Shown piece after piece: positions 1 to 8,382 of a stretch of 64,000 nt of DNA. The translations under genes were made by a program, and so were the position numbers. The DNA lies in NCBI RefSeq assembly GCF_002934235.1, contig NZ_PTIS01000003.1:62001-126000 (forward strand). The letters run 5' to 3'. The notes beneath the pieces were generated by a model that was not told where the DNA came from, did not search any database, and worked only from the letters and a program-made list of their open reading frames with translations. How positions within the stretch are numbered: the stretch's first letter is position 1; every line of letters starts with the position of its first letter. This DNA comes from Clostridium algidicarnis DSM 15099. GTDB lineage: Bacteria; Bacillota; Clostridia; Clostridiales; Clostridiaceae.

Positions 1-1
1 A

Positions 2-412
2 ATAAATATATTTTGCTTAGCTATATTATCTAAAGAACAAACAAAGAGAATATTATGGCCAACTATTACAATGGTTACATCCATAGACTTTCCAGGACTT
101 TTTGTAGAACGGTGGGAAGGTGTTATCATGGGTCTTTGGATATTGTTTTATTTTACAACGTTTGTAAATCTTTATTATTTTAGCTGTTATATTATAAGTG
201 ATGTATTTAAATTAAAGGATATAAAATTAAGTGTTTTAATAACTACACCATTCATATATATAATTGCTATATTCCCAGGGAGTGTGTATACCTTAAATAC
301 TTTTATTATGAGCGTACTTAGAATATTGATATTTACAAGCATGTTATTATTTCCTTTATTGTTTTACATTGTTACAACTATAAAAATAAGAAGAAAGGAG
401 AGCAATAAGTGA
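2..412 (+). CDS. gerAB: GerAB/GerKB-type spore germinant receptor permease, C-terminal part (partial)
   Basis: The frame is open from the window edge, so the N-terminus lies outside. The visible 136 residues show at least three hydrophobic segments and end in a short basic tail (KIRRKESNK), as in the C-terminus of the APC-superfamily B subunits of GerA-type receptors. These sit in the inner spore membrane and help sense germinants. The stop TGA overlaps the GTG start of the next gene, a Ger(x)C lipoprotein, which gives the usual A-B-C receptor operon order and is the main support for the call. The A subunit would lie upstream. Which germinant is sensed cannot be told. Confidence 0.85.
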   Translation: MNIFCLAILSKEQTKRILWPTITMVTSIDFPGLFVERWEGVIMGLWILFYFTTFVNLYYFSCYIISDVFKLKDIKLSVLITTPFIYIIAIFPGSVYTLNTFIMSVLRILIFTSMLLFPLLFYIVTTIKIRRKESNK

Positions 413-1575
413 GAAAGATAGGTATTGTAGCGATAATTATAATATGTTTATGTACTACAGGATGCTGGGATCAAGTAGAGATAGATAGAAGGATATTAGT
501 ATCATTAATAGGCATAGATGCAGGAAAGGATATTTCAAGAGAGAAGGAAGATGAAGTAGTCAATGAATCTTCTATGCTAGATCTTGAAAAGTTAAAAGTA
601 TCTTATTCATTTCCTAATATTGCAGACTTTTCACCAAGTAAGCCTACTATTCAAGGGGATATCTATTTTACGGCAAATACATACTCCATGGAAGGTGCTT
701 TAAAGGAGGTTTGTGATTTTAGTAGTAGGAGTATTTATCTAGAACATGTTAGGGTAATATTAATAAGTAAAGATATCCTAGCTTATCCTCATACAATGGT
801 AGAAATCTTAGATTATTTCGAAAGACAGCCTAAGATTAATAGGAGGGCTTATGTTATTGTTACAGAGGGAGATCCTGAAGAGTTTATAAAGGTAGTTCCC
901 CCTATAGATAAGCATACTCAAATTAATATAACAGGTATTATGGAGAATAACGCAAGAAATGGATTTATGAAGCTAGTTACACTAAGCGAACTATTGATTA
1001 GTTTAGAAAAAAATAATAGTGGTATAATACCATTTATGAAAATAGATAAAGAAAAGAAAGAATTTCTTTTAGATGGATCTACTGTGATTAAAGATTATGC
1101 TTTTAAAGGAAATTTAGATATAAATGAAACATTAAGTTTAAGCATACTAAATGGAAAGTTAAAAAGTGGTGTTAAGTCAGTAATTCAAGAGGGGCACCCT
1201 ATAGATTTTGAAATTTATGGTTCAAAGAGAAGGACTAAAGCATATATAAAGGACCAAGAATTAAATGTGGATATAAATATAAGTTTAGAAGGAGTAATAA
1301 AGTCAGCTTATTTAGGTAAAGAGGATTTTAATAAAGACTCATTAAAAGAACTTGAAGATAAAATTAGTAGATGCATGGAATATGATTGTAAAAAGGTATT
1401 AGATTATTTACAAAAAGAACTTAATGTAGATGCTATAGGAGTAAATGAATATATAGAAAAGTTTCAACCTAAGATATGGAAGGATATTAAAGATGATCCT
1501 GAAGAGGCATTTTCTAAAGCTAAAATAAATATAAAAATAGATACATCAATAAGACGTGCAGGTATTACAAAATAA
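409..1575 (+). CDS. gerAC: Ger(x)C family germination lipoprotein (C subunit of germinant receptor)
   Basis: The 388-residue protein begins with a hydrophobic signal and a lipobox ending TTGC, so Cys19 is the likely lipidated residue. It is followed by WDQ.EIDRR, typical of Ger(x)C proteins. GerC subunits are lipoproteins on the outer face of the inner spore membrane and are needed for receptor function. The start is GTG at 409 with AAAGGAG at 394-400, overlapping the gerAB stop, so translation is coupled. Length is normal for the family (about 370-400 residues). It closes the receptor operon. The following 137 bases hold no gene before spoIIR. Confidence 0.93.
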   Translation: MRKIGIVAIIIICLCTTGCWDQVEIDRRILVSLIGIDAGKDISREKEDEVVNESSMLDLEKLKVSYSFPNIADFSPSKPTIQGDIYFTANTYSMEGALKEVCDFSSRSIYLEHVRVILISKDILAYPHTMVEILDYFERQPKINRRAYVIVTEGDPEEFIKVVPPIDKHTQINITGIMENNARNGFMKLVTLSELLISLEKNNSGIIPFMKIDKEKKEFLLDGSTVIKDYAFKGNLDINETLSLSILNGKLKSGVKSVIQEGHPIDFEIYGSKRRTKAYIKDQELNVDINISLEGVIKSAYLGKEDFNKDSLKELEDKISRCMEYDCKKVLDYLQKELNVDAIGVNEYIEKFQPKIWKDIKDDPEEAFSKAKINIKIDTSIRRAGITK

Positions 1576-1712
1576 CTTATGTTTCAAAGTGCTCTTTAAA
1601 TTGGTAAAAGATTAAATCACACTTGGAAACATTTATATTTTGTTGCAATTAATTATATTATGTGAATATTAATAGTTTTTATGGCAATAATTAATTGTAA
1701 AGGAGTGAGGGT

Positions 1713-2363
1713 GTGAAAAAGTATTTGGTGTCAATAATTATATTAATTTCAATGGTTACAGCTTTTGCATTTTCTGGACAAGAGTTAAATAAGTTTAATA
1801 ATTCAGATAGTGAATTGATAAAAGATAAGATGATTAGATTTCATGTAATAGCTAATAGTGATTCTATTGAAGATCAAGATATAAAGTTAAAGGTAAGAGA
1901 TAAAGTTTTAGAATATATTTATCCTAAGTTAGAGGGAGCTTCTGAAATAGATAAGTCTAGAGAAATATTAAAAGAAAATGATAAAGAAATAAAAGATATA
2001 GCATTAAAGGTGTTACAAGAAAATAACTATGATTATAAAGTAGAAAGTACATTATCTAATGAAATGTTTCCAGTGAAAAGTTATGGTGATATAACTTTGC
2101 CTCAGGGAGAATATGAAGCCTATAGAATAATTTTAGGAGATGGAAAGGGGCAAAATTGGTGGTGTGTAATGTTTCCACCCTTATGCTTTGTAGATATCAC
2201 AAAGGGTGAAGTTTCTAGCGAGGATACAGAAGAAATAATGAAAAAGAATTTAAGTGAAAAAGAATATGACATTGTAAAAAGAAAAGATAAAAGTAATATT
2301 ATATTTAAATCTAAAATTGGGGAAGTCGTAAAAGATATAAAAACTAAACAAAACAAAAGATAG
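1713..2363 (+). CDS. spoIIR: Stage II sporulation protein R
   Basis: The 216-residue protein has an N-terminal hydrophobic segment (residues 4-20) and family signatures IRFHVIANSDS, DQ.IKLKVRD and NWWCV.FPPLCF. SpoIIR is made in the forespore under sigma-F and secreted into the intermembrane space. There it triggers SpoIIGA to process pro-sigma-E in the mother cell. The start is GTG at 1713 after AAGGAGTGAGG. It is monocistronic, with a bidirectional terminator directly after the stop. I could not identify a convincing sigma-F promoter by eye. Confidence 0.95.
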   Translation: MKKYLVSIIILISMVTAFAFSGQELNKFNNSDSELIKDKMIRFHVIANSDSIEDQDIKLKVRDKVLEYIYPKLEGASEIDKSREILKENDKEIKDIALKVLQENNYDYKVESTLSNEMFPVKSYGDITLPQGEYEAYRIILGDGKGQNWWCVMFPPLCFVDITKGEVSSEDTEEIMKKNLSEKEYDIVKRKDKSNIIFKSKIGEVVKDIKTKQNKR

Positions 2364-2370
2364 AAATAAA

Positions 2371-2407
2371 AGAAGCTAAGTTAAACATTAAATTAGCTTC
2401 TTTTTTT
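2371..2407. terminator. Bidirectional terminator between spoIIR and the convergent glycosyltransferase gene
   Basis: A 9-bp stem (AGAAGCTAA at 2371-2379 with TTAGCTTCT at 2393-2401) is followed by a T-run on the plus strand and preceded by an A-run. It can therefore end transcription from both convergent genes. Confidence 0.85.
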
Positions 2408-3518
2408 ATTTAACCATATCTTCCATAAGAGAAATTATATCTTTACCACCATTAGGTTTTGCAAAGGCTTTACAATTAGTTTTCATAGTATTAAGTTTAT
2501 AAGGATCTTTTATAAGTTCTTGTATTTTAAATTTACAATCTGTACCTGTACCTAAATCTATAGCTAAATCATGTTTAAGTAAAAACTCTGCATTCTTTTC
2601 TTCTTGACCAGGTATAGCAGAAAAGATAGCAAGTGGCAAATTAGATATAAGTGCTTCTGAAATTGTTAAGCCACCTGGTTTTGTAATAAGAAGATCAGCA
2701 CATTTCATAAAGTTATTAATATCATCACTGAATCCAATTATTTTGGTTGGCTTATTAGAAATCATAACTGCTTTTTTTAGAGAATTTAATAATTTTTTGT
2801 TATTACCAGCTATAGCTATTATTTGAAAGTCAATAGGTATCTCTGATATTTGTTCATATACTTCTAATATTTTTCCCATTCCAAGACTTCCGCCCATTAG
2901 TAATAATGTGAATTTATTTGGATCAAGGTCTAAATCTAAAAGGATTTTATTTCGATTTTCATGGTGTAAAAAGTCTGGATGCACAGGGATGCCTAATGAA
3001 AAAATTTTATTACTATCAACCCCTCTTAAAGCCATCTGTTTTCCCATTTCCTCTGTAGCTACTACATAAGCATCTACATCGGGATGAATCCAAGAATTAT
3101 GAGGAGCATAGTCAGTCATTATAGTTATATTTGGTTTATTTAATTTGTTCTTAGCTTTTAATACAGATAACATACCTGTGGAGAAGGGATGGGTAGATAT
3201 TATTAAATCTGGATCAAATTTATTTATAAGCGTCAATACTTTGATTGACATAAGGGTATTAAACCTTTCACTTATAGTAGTTAATCCTCCATCATTTTCT
3301 GTATGATTATAAAGCAGTCCAAATATAGATGGATAAATTCTTATACTCTTTAGGTAACTTCCAATTATAAGTTTATCCAAAAGTGGATTGATATATTTTA
3401 TTGTATCTATTATTTTTACTTCTGAATTAGGTATATTTAATTCAGTATGTGTTTTTATAGCTTCAGCAGCATTTATATGACCGCCACCAGCTGAGACAGA
3501 TAAAATCAATAGTTTCAT
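2406..3518 (-). CDS. MGDG synthase/UgtP-family glycosyltransferase (GT28)
   Basis: The 370-residue protein starts MKLLILSVSAGGGHINAA, the glycine-rich motif of the MGDG_synth domain. It has the GT28 C-terminal donor-binding site FMKCADLLITKPGGLTISEA near residues 270-290. Family members transfer glucose, galactose or GlcNAc from a UDP-sugar to diacylglycerol or a related lipid at the cytoplasmic membrane face; B. subtilis UgtP makes glucolipids and the lipoteichoic acid anchor. The exact sugar and acceptor cannot be read from the sequence. The gene stands alone, convergent to spoIIR and divergent from ypeB. The ATG is preceded by AAGGTG. Confidence 0.85.
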   Translation of the reverse strand: MKLLILSVSAGGGHINAAEAIKTHTELNIPNSEVKIIDTIKYINPLLDKLIIGSYLKSIRIYPSIFGLLYNHTENDGGLTTISERFNTLMSIKVLTLINKFDPDLIISTHPFSTGMLSVLKAKNKLNKPNITIMTDYAPHNSWIHPDVDAYVVATEEMGKQMALRGVDSNKIFSLGIPVHPDFLHHENRNKILLDLDLDPNKFTLLLMGGSLGMGKILEVYEQISEIPIDFQIIAIAGNNKKLLNSLKKAVMISNKPTKIIGFSDDINNFMKCADLLITKPGGLTISEALISNLPLAIFSAIPGQEEKNAEFLLKHDLAIDLGTGTDCKFKIQELIKDPYKLNTMKTNCKAFAKPNGGKDIISLMEDMVK

Positions 3519-3708
3519 TAATGTTCACACCTTCAGTATCTTACGTTTTGTTTAAATTCTATTTATAAGTATACAATACTTTTAAAAATCAGGGTATATA
3601 AAATAATAATTTATGATAGATTTAAATATATATTACTATGATTATAATATAAAGGAATAATAGTCGCAAATAACACAAATACTACCACCATATAGGAGGT
3701 AGAAATTT

Positions 3709-5088
3709 ATGAATAAAAAAGACGATATATCAAAAAAGAGAATCATATACACCTTGATAGCTACTTTAATAGTAGTATTTTCAAGTACATTTGCAATACT
3801 TATGACTTTAGAAAGGACTGATTATAGAAATTATCTTCAAGGTCAATATAGTAAAAATATTTATGAACTTTTAACTGCAGTGGATAATATACAAGATAAT
3901 CTTTCAAAATCTGCTGTAGTAGATGATAAAAATCAGAGAATGCTCATATTTGAGGAGATCTTTAGATATTCCACTATGGCATCGGATAGACTACACTCAT
4001 TGCCTATACCCCAAGAAAGAGTCAATGAGACAAGTAAATTTTTAATTCAGGTTGGAGATTTTTGCTATACTCTTGTAAGGAATTCTGTAAGCGGCGAAGA
4101 AATTACAGAAGAACAATTAATTGCTATTGATGATCTTTCAGATCAATCTTATGAGTTAAGAGAAAATCTAAATGGATTATTACAAGAAATAAATGAAGGA
4201 AAAGTAAAGTGGGGGGAAATAAGAAAGAAGGCTACAGGGGTTCTGCCAAAAAGTGAGGAAGACGTTGTAGGAGAAAAGTTTCAAAATATACAAAAGCAAG
4301 TAGCGCAATATCCTGCATTGATTTATGATGGCCCTTTTTCAGAAAATATACTGGAGGTAGAACCAAAAGTAAATGAAGAAGCAGAAGTTTCTATAGAAGA
4401 GGCAAAGGATCTTCTAAAGAAGGCTTTGGCAAATAGAGATATAAAAGATATAAAAGAAAAAAATAGTGAAAGCAATACTAAAATAGAATCTTATGGATTC
4501 AATGTAACAGTAAATGGAAGAGATGAAAAAGAAAATATAGTCTGCGATATATCTAAAAGAGGAGGAAAGGTTATTTATATTATGGATAATAAAGCATTAA
4601 ATAAGCCAAATATAGATTTAGAAAAGTCTATAGAAATAGGGAAAGAGTATTTAGAATCTTTAGGATATGAGAATATGAAGCCTACATATACATTAAAATA
4701 TGAAGACAATGTAACGATTAACTATGTGTTTACTATTGATGATATACTAGTTTATACAGATCAAATAAAACTTAAGATTGCCTTAGATGATGGAGATATA
4801 ATAGGTATGGAAGCTGATAAATATTTAGTATCTCACACTAAAAGTCGTGAAATTCCAACAATTAATATTAATGCTGATGAAGGAAAGAAAAATATAGGCA
4901 AACGTTTAGAATTAAAAGATATAAAGCTCGTAATAGTTCCAGGGGAAATGAATAAAGAAAAGTTGTGTTATGAATACAGTGGAACTTATAGAGATGATGA
5001 GTATAAAGTATATGTAGATGCAGTTTCTGGAAACTTTGAAAGAATAATTAAGATAATCAATACAGCTAATGGAAAGCTTGCAATATAA
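3709..5088 (+). CDS. ypeB: Germination protein YpeB
   Basis: The 459-residue protein has a short cytoplasmic N-terminus, one transmembrane segment (about residues 11-32) and a long outer region with repeated PepSY-like units in the C-terminal half (for example EEAKDLLKKAL, EKSIEIGKEYLESLGY). YpeB stabilises the spore cortex hydrolase SleB in the spore. The start is ATG at 3709 with AGGAGGT at 3694-3700. In many spore formers sleB lies directly upstream. Here the upstream neighbour is the divergent glycosyltransferase, so any SleB partner must be encoded elsewhere. Confidence 0.92.
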   Translation: MNKKDDISKKRIIYTLIATLIVVFSSTFAILMTLERTDYRNYLQGQYSKNIYELLTAVDNIQDNLSKSAVVDDKNQRMLIFEEIFRYSTMASDRLHSLPIPQERVNETSKFLIQVGDFCYTLVRNSVSGEEITEEQLIAIDDLSDQSYELRENLNGLLQEINEGKVKWGEIRKKATGVLPKSEEDVVGEKFQNIQKQVAQYPALIYDGPFSENILEVEPKVNEEAEVSIEEAKDLLKKALANRDIKDIKEKNSESNTKIESYGFNVTVNGRDEKENIVCDISKRGGKVIYIMDNKALNKPNIDLEKSIEIGKEYLESLGYENMKPTYTLKYEDNVTINYVFTIDDILVYTDQIKLKIALDDGDIIGMEADKYLVSHTKSREIPTININADEGKKNIGKRLELKDIKLVIVPGEMNKEKLCYEYSGTYRDDEYKVYVDAVSGNFERIIKIINTANGKLAI

Positions 5089-5189
5089 TCTAAGCAAATT
5101 TTATATACAATAGTTAAATTTAAGGGCTTATCACTTAAAATATCTTGATATAATTATAAAATTTAGCTAAACTATACGATATACGATAT

Positions 5190-5376
5190 ATATTTATCCG
5201 ATGGCTACCATCCGTAACACCCCTATCCTCTTCAAGGTGGGGAGATGATGGCTGCTACGCCACTGGATAAGTTTTTCTAAGACTCAGATGGAGATGTATT
5301 CCTTATAATCAAATTCCACCTGAGTCTAAGAATCACTTGATGTTTACCCCTTTACATTTAGTATAAGGGATAAACA
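5190..5376 (+). ncRNA. Candidate structured RNA: three successive hairpins, class not recognised
   Basis: This 345-base gap (5089-5433) holds no ORF but has strong secondary structure. Hairpin 1: TTATCC (5194-5199) pairs with GGATAA (5265-5270), TGGC (5202-5205) with GCCA (5259-5262), CCATC (5208-5212) with GATGG (5247-5251), and CCCC (5220-5223) with GGGG (5239-5242); there are unpaired internal loops at 5213-5219 and 5252-5258. Hairpin 2: AGACTCAG (5280-5287) with CTGAGTCT (5320-5327). Hairpin 3: GTTTA and CCCTT (5342-5352) with AAGGG and TAAAC (5365-5375). It is richer in G+C than its flanks. It could be a riboswitch or leader for the PP-loop gene 58 bases downstream, or a separate small RNA. 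The strand is assumed from the neighbouring genes. No T-run terminator follows. Confidence 0.6.
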
Positions 5377-5433
5377 ATATTAAATGTTATATAATAGTTT
5401 AATTAGATTTTTAAACTTTTAAGGAGTGAGGTT

Positions 5434-6417
5434 ATGACAATAGCTTTAGCTATGATATCTGGAGGCTTAGACAGTATATTAGCGGCTAAGATAATTAAAG
5501 AACAAAGAATCGATGTTATAGGAGTTTGTTTTAAATCATATTTTTTCGATGAGTCAAAGGCTAAAGATATGTGTAAAATCATAGGTATACCCCTAGTGGT
5601 TGTGGATTTTTCTAAGGAACATTTTAATATGTTAAAAAATCCTAAACATGGTTATGGTAAAAATATGAATCCCTGCATAGATTGTCATGCAATGATGATG
5701 AAGTATACAGGTGAGTTATTAGATAAGTATAAAGCAGATTTTATTATAACAGGTGAGGTTTTAAATCAAAGACCTATGTCTCAAAATAAAAGATCTTTGG
5801 ATATTGTTAAGAAAGAATCCGGGTTTAGCAATAAGATATTAAGACCATTATGTGCATTAAATTTAGAACCTACAGATATGGAAAAGGAAGGCTTAGTTAA
5901 TAGGGAAGATTTGCTTGATATATCTGGAAGGTCGAGAACGAGGCAGATGGAACTTGCAGAAGTATTTGGAATAAAGGATTATCCATCTCCAGCGGGAGGA
6001 TGTAAACTTACAGAACCTAATTATTCAAAAAGATTAAAAGATTTATTAAAATATAATGATGATCCTGATAATAAAGATATAGGCCTTTTAAGATATGGAA
6101 GACATTTTAGGATAGGTAATAGTAAGGTAATTGTATCTAGAACTAGAGATGAAGCTATATGTATGAAAAAGTTACTTAAAGAAGAAGACTTTTTATTTTT
6201 CCCAAAGGATTATGCTGGGTCTATGGTAATTTTAACAGGAGATAAAACTAATGAAGCAATAGAATTTGCAGCAAATATTTCTTTGAGGTATAGTAAAGGA
6301 AATAGTGAAGAAAAAATTACTGTAAAGTATGGAAAGCATAAAACAATTGCAAATAAATATATTAACGCTATTAATATAAATGATGAAAATATTAATGAAT
6401 ATAGTATTAATATTTAA
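5434..6417 (+). CDS. PP-loop ATPase, ThiI/MnmA-like tRNA sulfurtransferase-type protein
   Basis: The 327-residue protein starts with a PP-loop pyrophosphatase motif, MISGGLDSILAA (residues 7-18). It has a conserved CIDCH pair of cysteines near residue 75 and SPAGGCKL near 190. This architecture is known from predicted tRNA thiolation enzymes that adenylate a tRNA base. The C-terminal part (about 215-320) resembles an NFACT-R/DUF814-type RNA-binding module, which is an inference. The start is ATG at 5434 after AAGGAGTGAGG. The next gene (DUF1934) follows after 19 bases, probably in the same transcript. The upstream structured RNA may control it. The substrate is unknown. Confidence 0.7.
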   Translation: MTIALAMISGGLDSILAAKIIKEQRIDVIGVCFKSYFFDESKAKDMCKIIGIPLVVVDFSKEHFNMLKNPKHGYGKNMNPCIDCHAMMMKYTGELLDKYKADFIITGEVLNQRPMSQNKRSLDIVKKESGFSNKILRPLCALNLEPTDMEKEGLVNREDLLDISGRSRTRQMELAEVFGIKDYPSPAGGCKLTEPNYSKRLKDLLKYNDDPDNKDIGLLRYGRHFRIGNSKVIVSRTRDEAICMKKLLKEEDFLFFPKDYAGSMVILTGDKTNEAIEFAANISLRYSKGNSEEKITVKYGKHKTIANKYINAININDENINEYSINI

Positions 6418-6436
6418 ATCAAAGTGAGGGATAAAT

Positions 6437-6850
6437 ATGAAAAAAAAGGCCATAATTTCGATTTTAAGTCATGAAAAATTAAGTAAGGATGAGGCTATAG
6501 AAGTGGTAACACCAGGGGACTTTTACAAAAAGGAAGATGAATATTTTGCAGTATACGATGAAACAGAAATAAGCGGAATGGAAGGAACTACAACAACTCT
6601 TAAAATTTCTAAAGAAAAACTTTCACTGTTAAGGGAAGGCACAACTAATGCAGAAATGCACTTTGATAAAAATAAGCAGTGCACAACATTATACAATACT
6701 CCTTATGGTGTTCTAGAGATAAAAATAGATACTGATGATTTAAAAATAGATGTTGGTGATAAAGGTGGAGAAGTTTTTATAAGCTACAATATGATTATAG
6801 CAGGTCAAGCTGCACAAAACACGGAACTTAAAATCAAAATAAAATCTTAA
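6437..6850 (+). CDS. DUF1934 (YwiB-like) calycin-type beta-barrel protein
   Basis: The 137-residue protein is rich in alternating beta-strand patterns. It carries the DUF1934 hallmarks: YAVYDETEISGMEGTTTTLKI-like text in the first half and TLYNTPYGVLEI in the middle. The family, including B. subtilis YwiB, is small, cytoplasmic and of unknown function, and is often found beside argS; argS is not here. The ATG at 6437 has GTGAGG upstream. It lies 19 bases after the PP-loop gene and is followed by a terminator-like hairpin at 6969-7013. Confidence 0.85.
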   Translation: MKKKAIISILSHEKLSKDEAIEVVTPGDFYKKEDEYFAVYDETEISGMEGTTTTLKISKEKLSLLREGTTNAEMHFDKNKQCTTLYNTPYGVLEIKIDTDDLKIDVGDKGGEVFISYNMIIAGQAAQNTELKIKIKS

Positions 6851-6968
6851 CTCATGGCTTAAATTAAAGATTAAAACATGGACATGTCATATATAGAATT
6901 AAAAATTTTCTAACTAAACTTTGTAGATCCTTTTATAAAAGAAAAAATTCAAAATATAAGTTATAAAT

Positions 6969-7013
6969 AAAAAAAAGATGCATTCTAATTTTAAAAGAAT
7001 TCGTCTTTTTTTA
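6969..7013 (+). terminator. Rho-independent terminator after the DUF1934 gene
   Basis: The hairpin pairs AAAAGATG.ATTCT with AGAAT.CGTCTTTT with one mismatch. The loop is AT-rich and a run of seven T follows. Confidence 0.8.
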
Positions 7014-7109
7014 TTTGTAAAATAATATATTTTGTATATAAGAGATTAAATTAATTAATTTTGGGTATAATTTAAGATACCTTACAATAGCTAGTTAGGA
7101 GTTGAATAT

Positions 7110-7415
7110 ATGGAATATAAAGATCTAAAAAGATACCAATATGAAAAGATAATACAAATTTTATGTCAGTATAACAATATTGATGAAAATGATATTATTC
7201 CATTATTAAAAGATAAAGAGTGCAAATATCTACTTTTACTATTACTAAAAAGCAACAAGTGCACAGATGAGATTATATTAGAAGAAATTATGCCTTCTAA
7301 GACTAAAACATCTATAAAGTATAACTTTAAAAAAGCAGAAGAAAAGTTATATGTTAATAAGGATTTTAGGGAAAAATATTTTGAAATTCAAAAAATAATA
7401 AAAGAAATAATATAA
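7110..7415 (+). CDS. Hypothetical protein, small and helical
   Basis: The 101-residue protein is not recognised. It is rich in Lys, Glu, Ile and Leu with predicted helices throughout, has four cysteines (CQYN, CKYL, KCT), and no signal or membrane segment. The ATG at 7110 has TAGGAG at 7096-7101. It stands alone between two intergenic regions; the upstream terminator separates it from DUF1934. It could be a small regulator, but no helix-turn-helix can be assigned with confidence. Base composition matches its neighbours. Confidence 0.6.
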   Translation: MEYKDLKRYQYEKIIQILCQYNNIDENDIIPLLKDKECKYLLLLLLKSNKCTDEIILEEIMPSKTKTSIKYNFKKAEEKLYVNKDFREKYFEIQKIIKEII

Positions 7416-7495
7416 GATATGTGTAAGCATCAACTTTATACATATTAAAATTAATAATAAATTAAAAGTTTTGATTATTATAGAGGAATTAAGGG

Positions 7496-7588
7496 GTTTG
7501 TAGAGAACTTATTTAGTTAGATAGAATGCTGCGCTCTTACTGGTATGTAACTTTTCTCCGTTTGTAGAGAACTTATTTAGTTAGATAG
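7496..7588. repeat. Two exact 29-bp direct repeats separated by 35 bp
   Basis: A 29-base unit beginning GTTTGTAGAGAACTT and ending TTAGATAG occurs at 7496-7524 and again, without a mismatch, at 7560-7588. The 35 bases between (7525-7559) are unique and clearly richer in G+C than the flanks. Lengths of 29 and 35 fit a minimal CRISPR repeat-spacer-repeat unit. However, there is no cas gene in the window, no third repeat, and no AAAC-type repeat end. The second copy ends 16 bases before the ribosome-binding site of the next small gene, so an operator or leader RNA role is equally possible. Confidence 0.75.
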
Positions 7589-7619
7589 TGGTGAAGAGGT
7601 ATATGGAGGTGAATCCATT

Positions 7620-7964
7620 ATGTATAATACTGAAGTATCAATAGCATTTAAAAATGCAGATAATACAATTACTAAGATAGATACAAATATCTTTGAATTA
7701 AAGCAACTAGATAAGAAATATCTCGATGGGACAATTATAATAAATAAAAATAAGAAATTTTTATGCATAAGTATGAAATGTCCATTTTGTAATAAGCTCC
7801 ATAGTTACAATTATAAACTTAAAGAAGTTTTGTGTAAGGACTTAATTATAGGAGGTTGCAAAAATAGTGGGAATTTCATATTACTTATAGGAAAAAAAGA
7901 AATGGTTTATAGCATTATAAAAGAACGTAGACATATCAATAATCAAATTTATTCTACTATATAG
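7620..7964 (+). CDS. Hypothetical protein with CPFC cysteine pair
   Basis: The 114-residue protein is not recognised. The N-terminal half (residues 1-55) looks beta-rich. A CPFCNKLHSY motif near residue 60, followed by two more cysteines (VLCKD, GGCKN), suggests a small metal-binding or redox site. No signal peptide is visible. The ATG at 7620 has a good GGAGG ten bases upstream. The 29-bp repeat pair occupies its 5' region. It is followed by an AT-rich stretch and the rho promoter region. Confidence 0.65.
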   Translation: MYNTEVSIAFKNADNTITKIDTNIFELKQLDKKYLDGTIIINKNKKFLCISMKCPFCNKLHSYNYKLKEVLCKDLIIGGCKNSGNFILLIGKKEMVYSIIKERRHINNQIYSTI

Positions 7965-8016
7965 AGATTATTATGAGGGTTTATTAAAAAAAAATTTTTT
8001 AAAAAGTTATGTAGCT

Positions 8017-8076
8017 GTTATAAGTTTAAACTGTTTTAAACTTATAACTTGACGTTGGCGCATATAAGTATATAAT
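8017..8076 (+). promoter_or_regulatory. Strong sigma-A promoter for rho abutting a 14-bp inverted repeat
   Basis: TTGACG (8049-8054), a 16-bp spacer and TATAAT (8071-8076) make a near-consensus promoter. Directly touching its -35 box is a perfect inverted repeat: GTTATAAGTTTAAA (8017-8030), loop CTGT, TTTAAACTTATAAC (8035-8048). The repeat is not followed by a T-run, so it looks more like an operator or transcription factor site than a terminator. Confidence 0.75.
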
Positions 8077-8382
8077 TTAATATGAAATATGATTTACATA
8101 AAATATAAATAAAATAAATATTAATATCTATATTTATTTTATTATAGGCTAAAACGTATAATCTAATAGCCTATATAATCTTAGAAGGTCTTCTTATATT
8201 CATATCCATTTTATCTGAACGTTCTTATTGTTTTCTGTTTATTTGAATTCTAGAACTTATCTCATGATTAATAATTTTAATGATAACTTCATGTTAGTTC
8301 TGTGAAAAATTAAAAGATTTAAAAAAACTATAAGATTTTAAAACTTATGAAGTTAAGAATAATAAAAAATGGAGGTGTAATT
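8077..8382 (+). promoter_or_regulatory. Long structured 5' leader of rho
   Basis: About 300 bases separate the promoter from the rho start. They contain a perfect 14-bp inverted repeat (8108-8121 with 8130-8143, loop of 8) and a second one around TATAGGCTA/TAGCCTATA (8143-8175). These two share bases at 8141-8143 and could be mutually exclusive. In other bacteria rho is autoregulated by Rho-dependent termination in its leader; a similar role here is an inference. The remainder is AT-rich with no clear uORF. Confidence 0.5.

Noticed and set aside
5190-5376. Cobalamin riboswitch, because GCCACTG occurs at 5259-5265
   Set aside because: The other conserved cobalamin blocks are missing, and the heptamer is explained by the 5' hairpin pairing.
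7496-7588. Calling the 29-bp repeat pair a CRISPR array
   Set aside because: There are only two repeats, no cas gene, and no recognised repeat class. It is kept as a repeat and a finding only.
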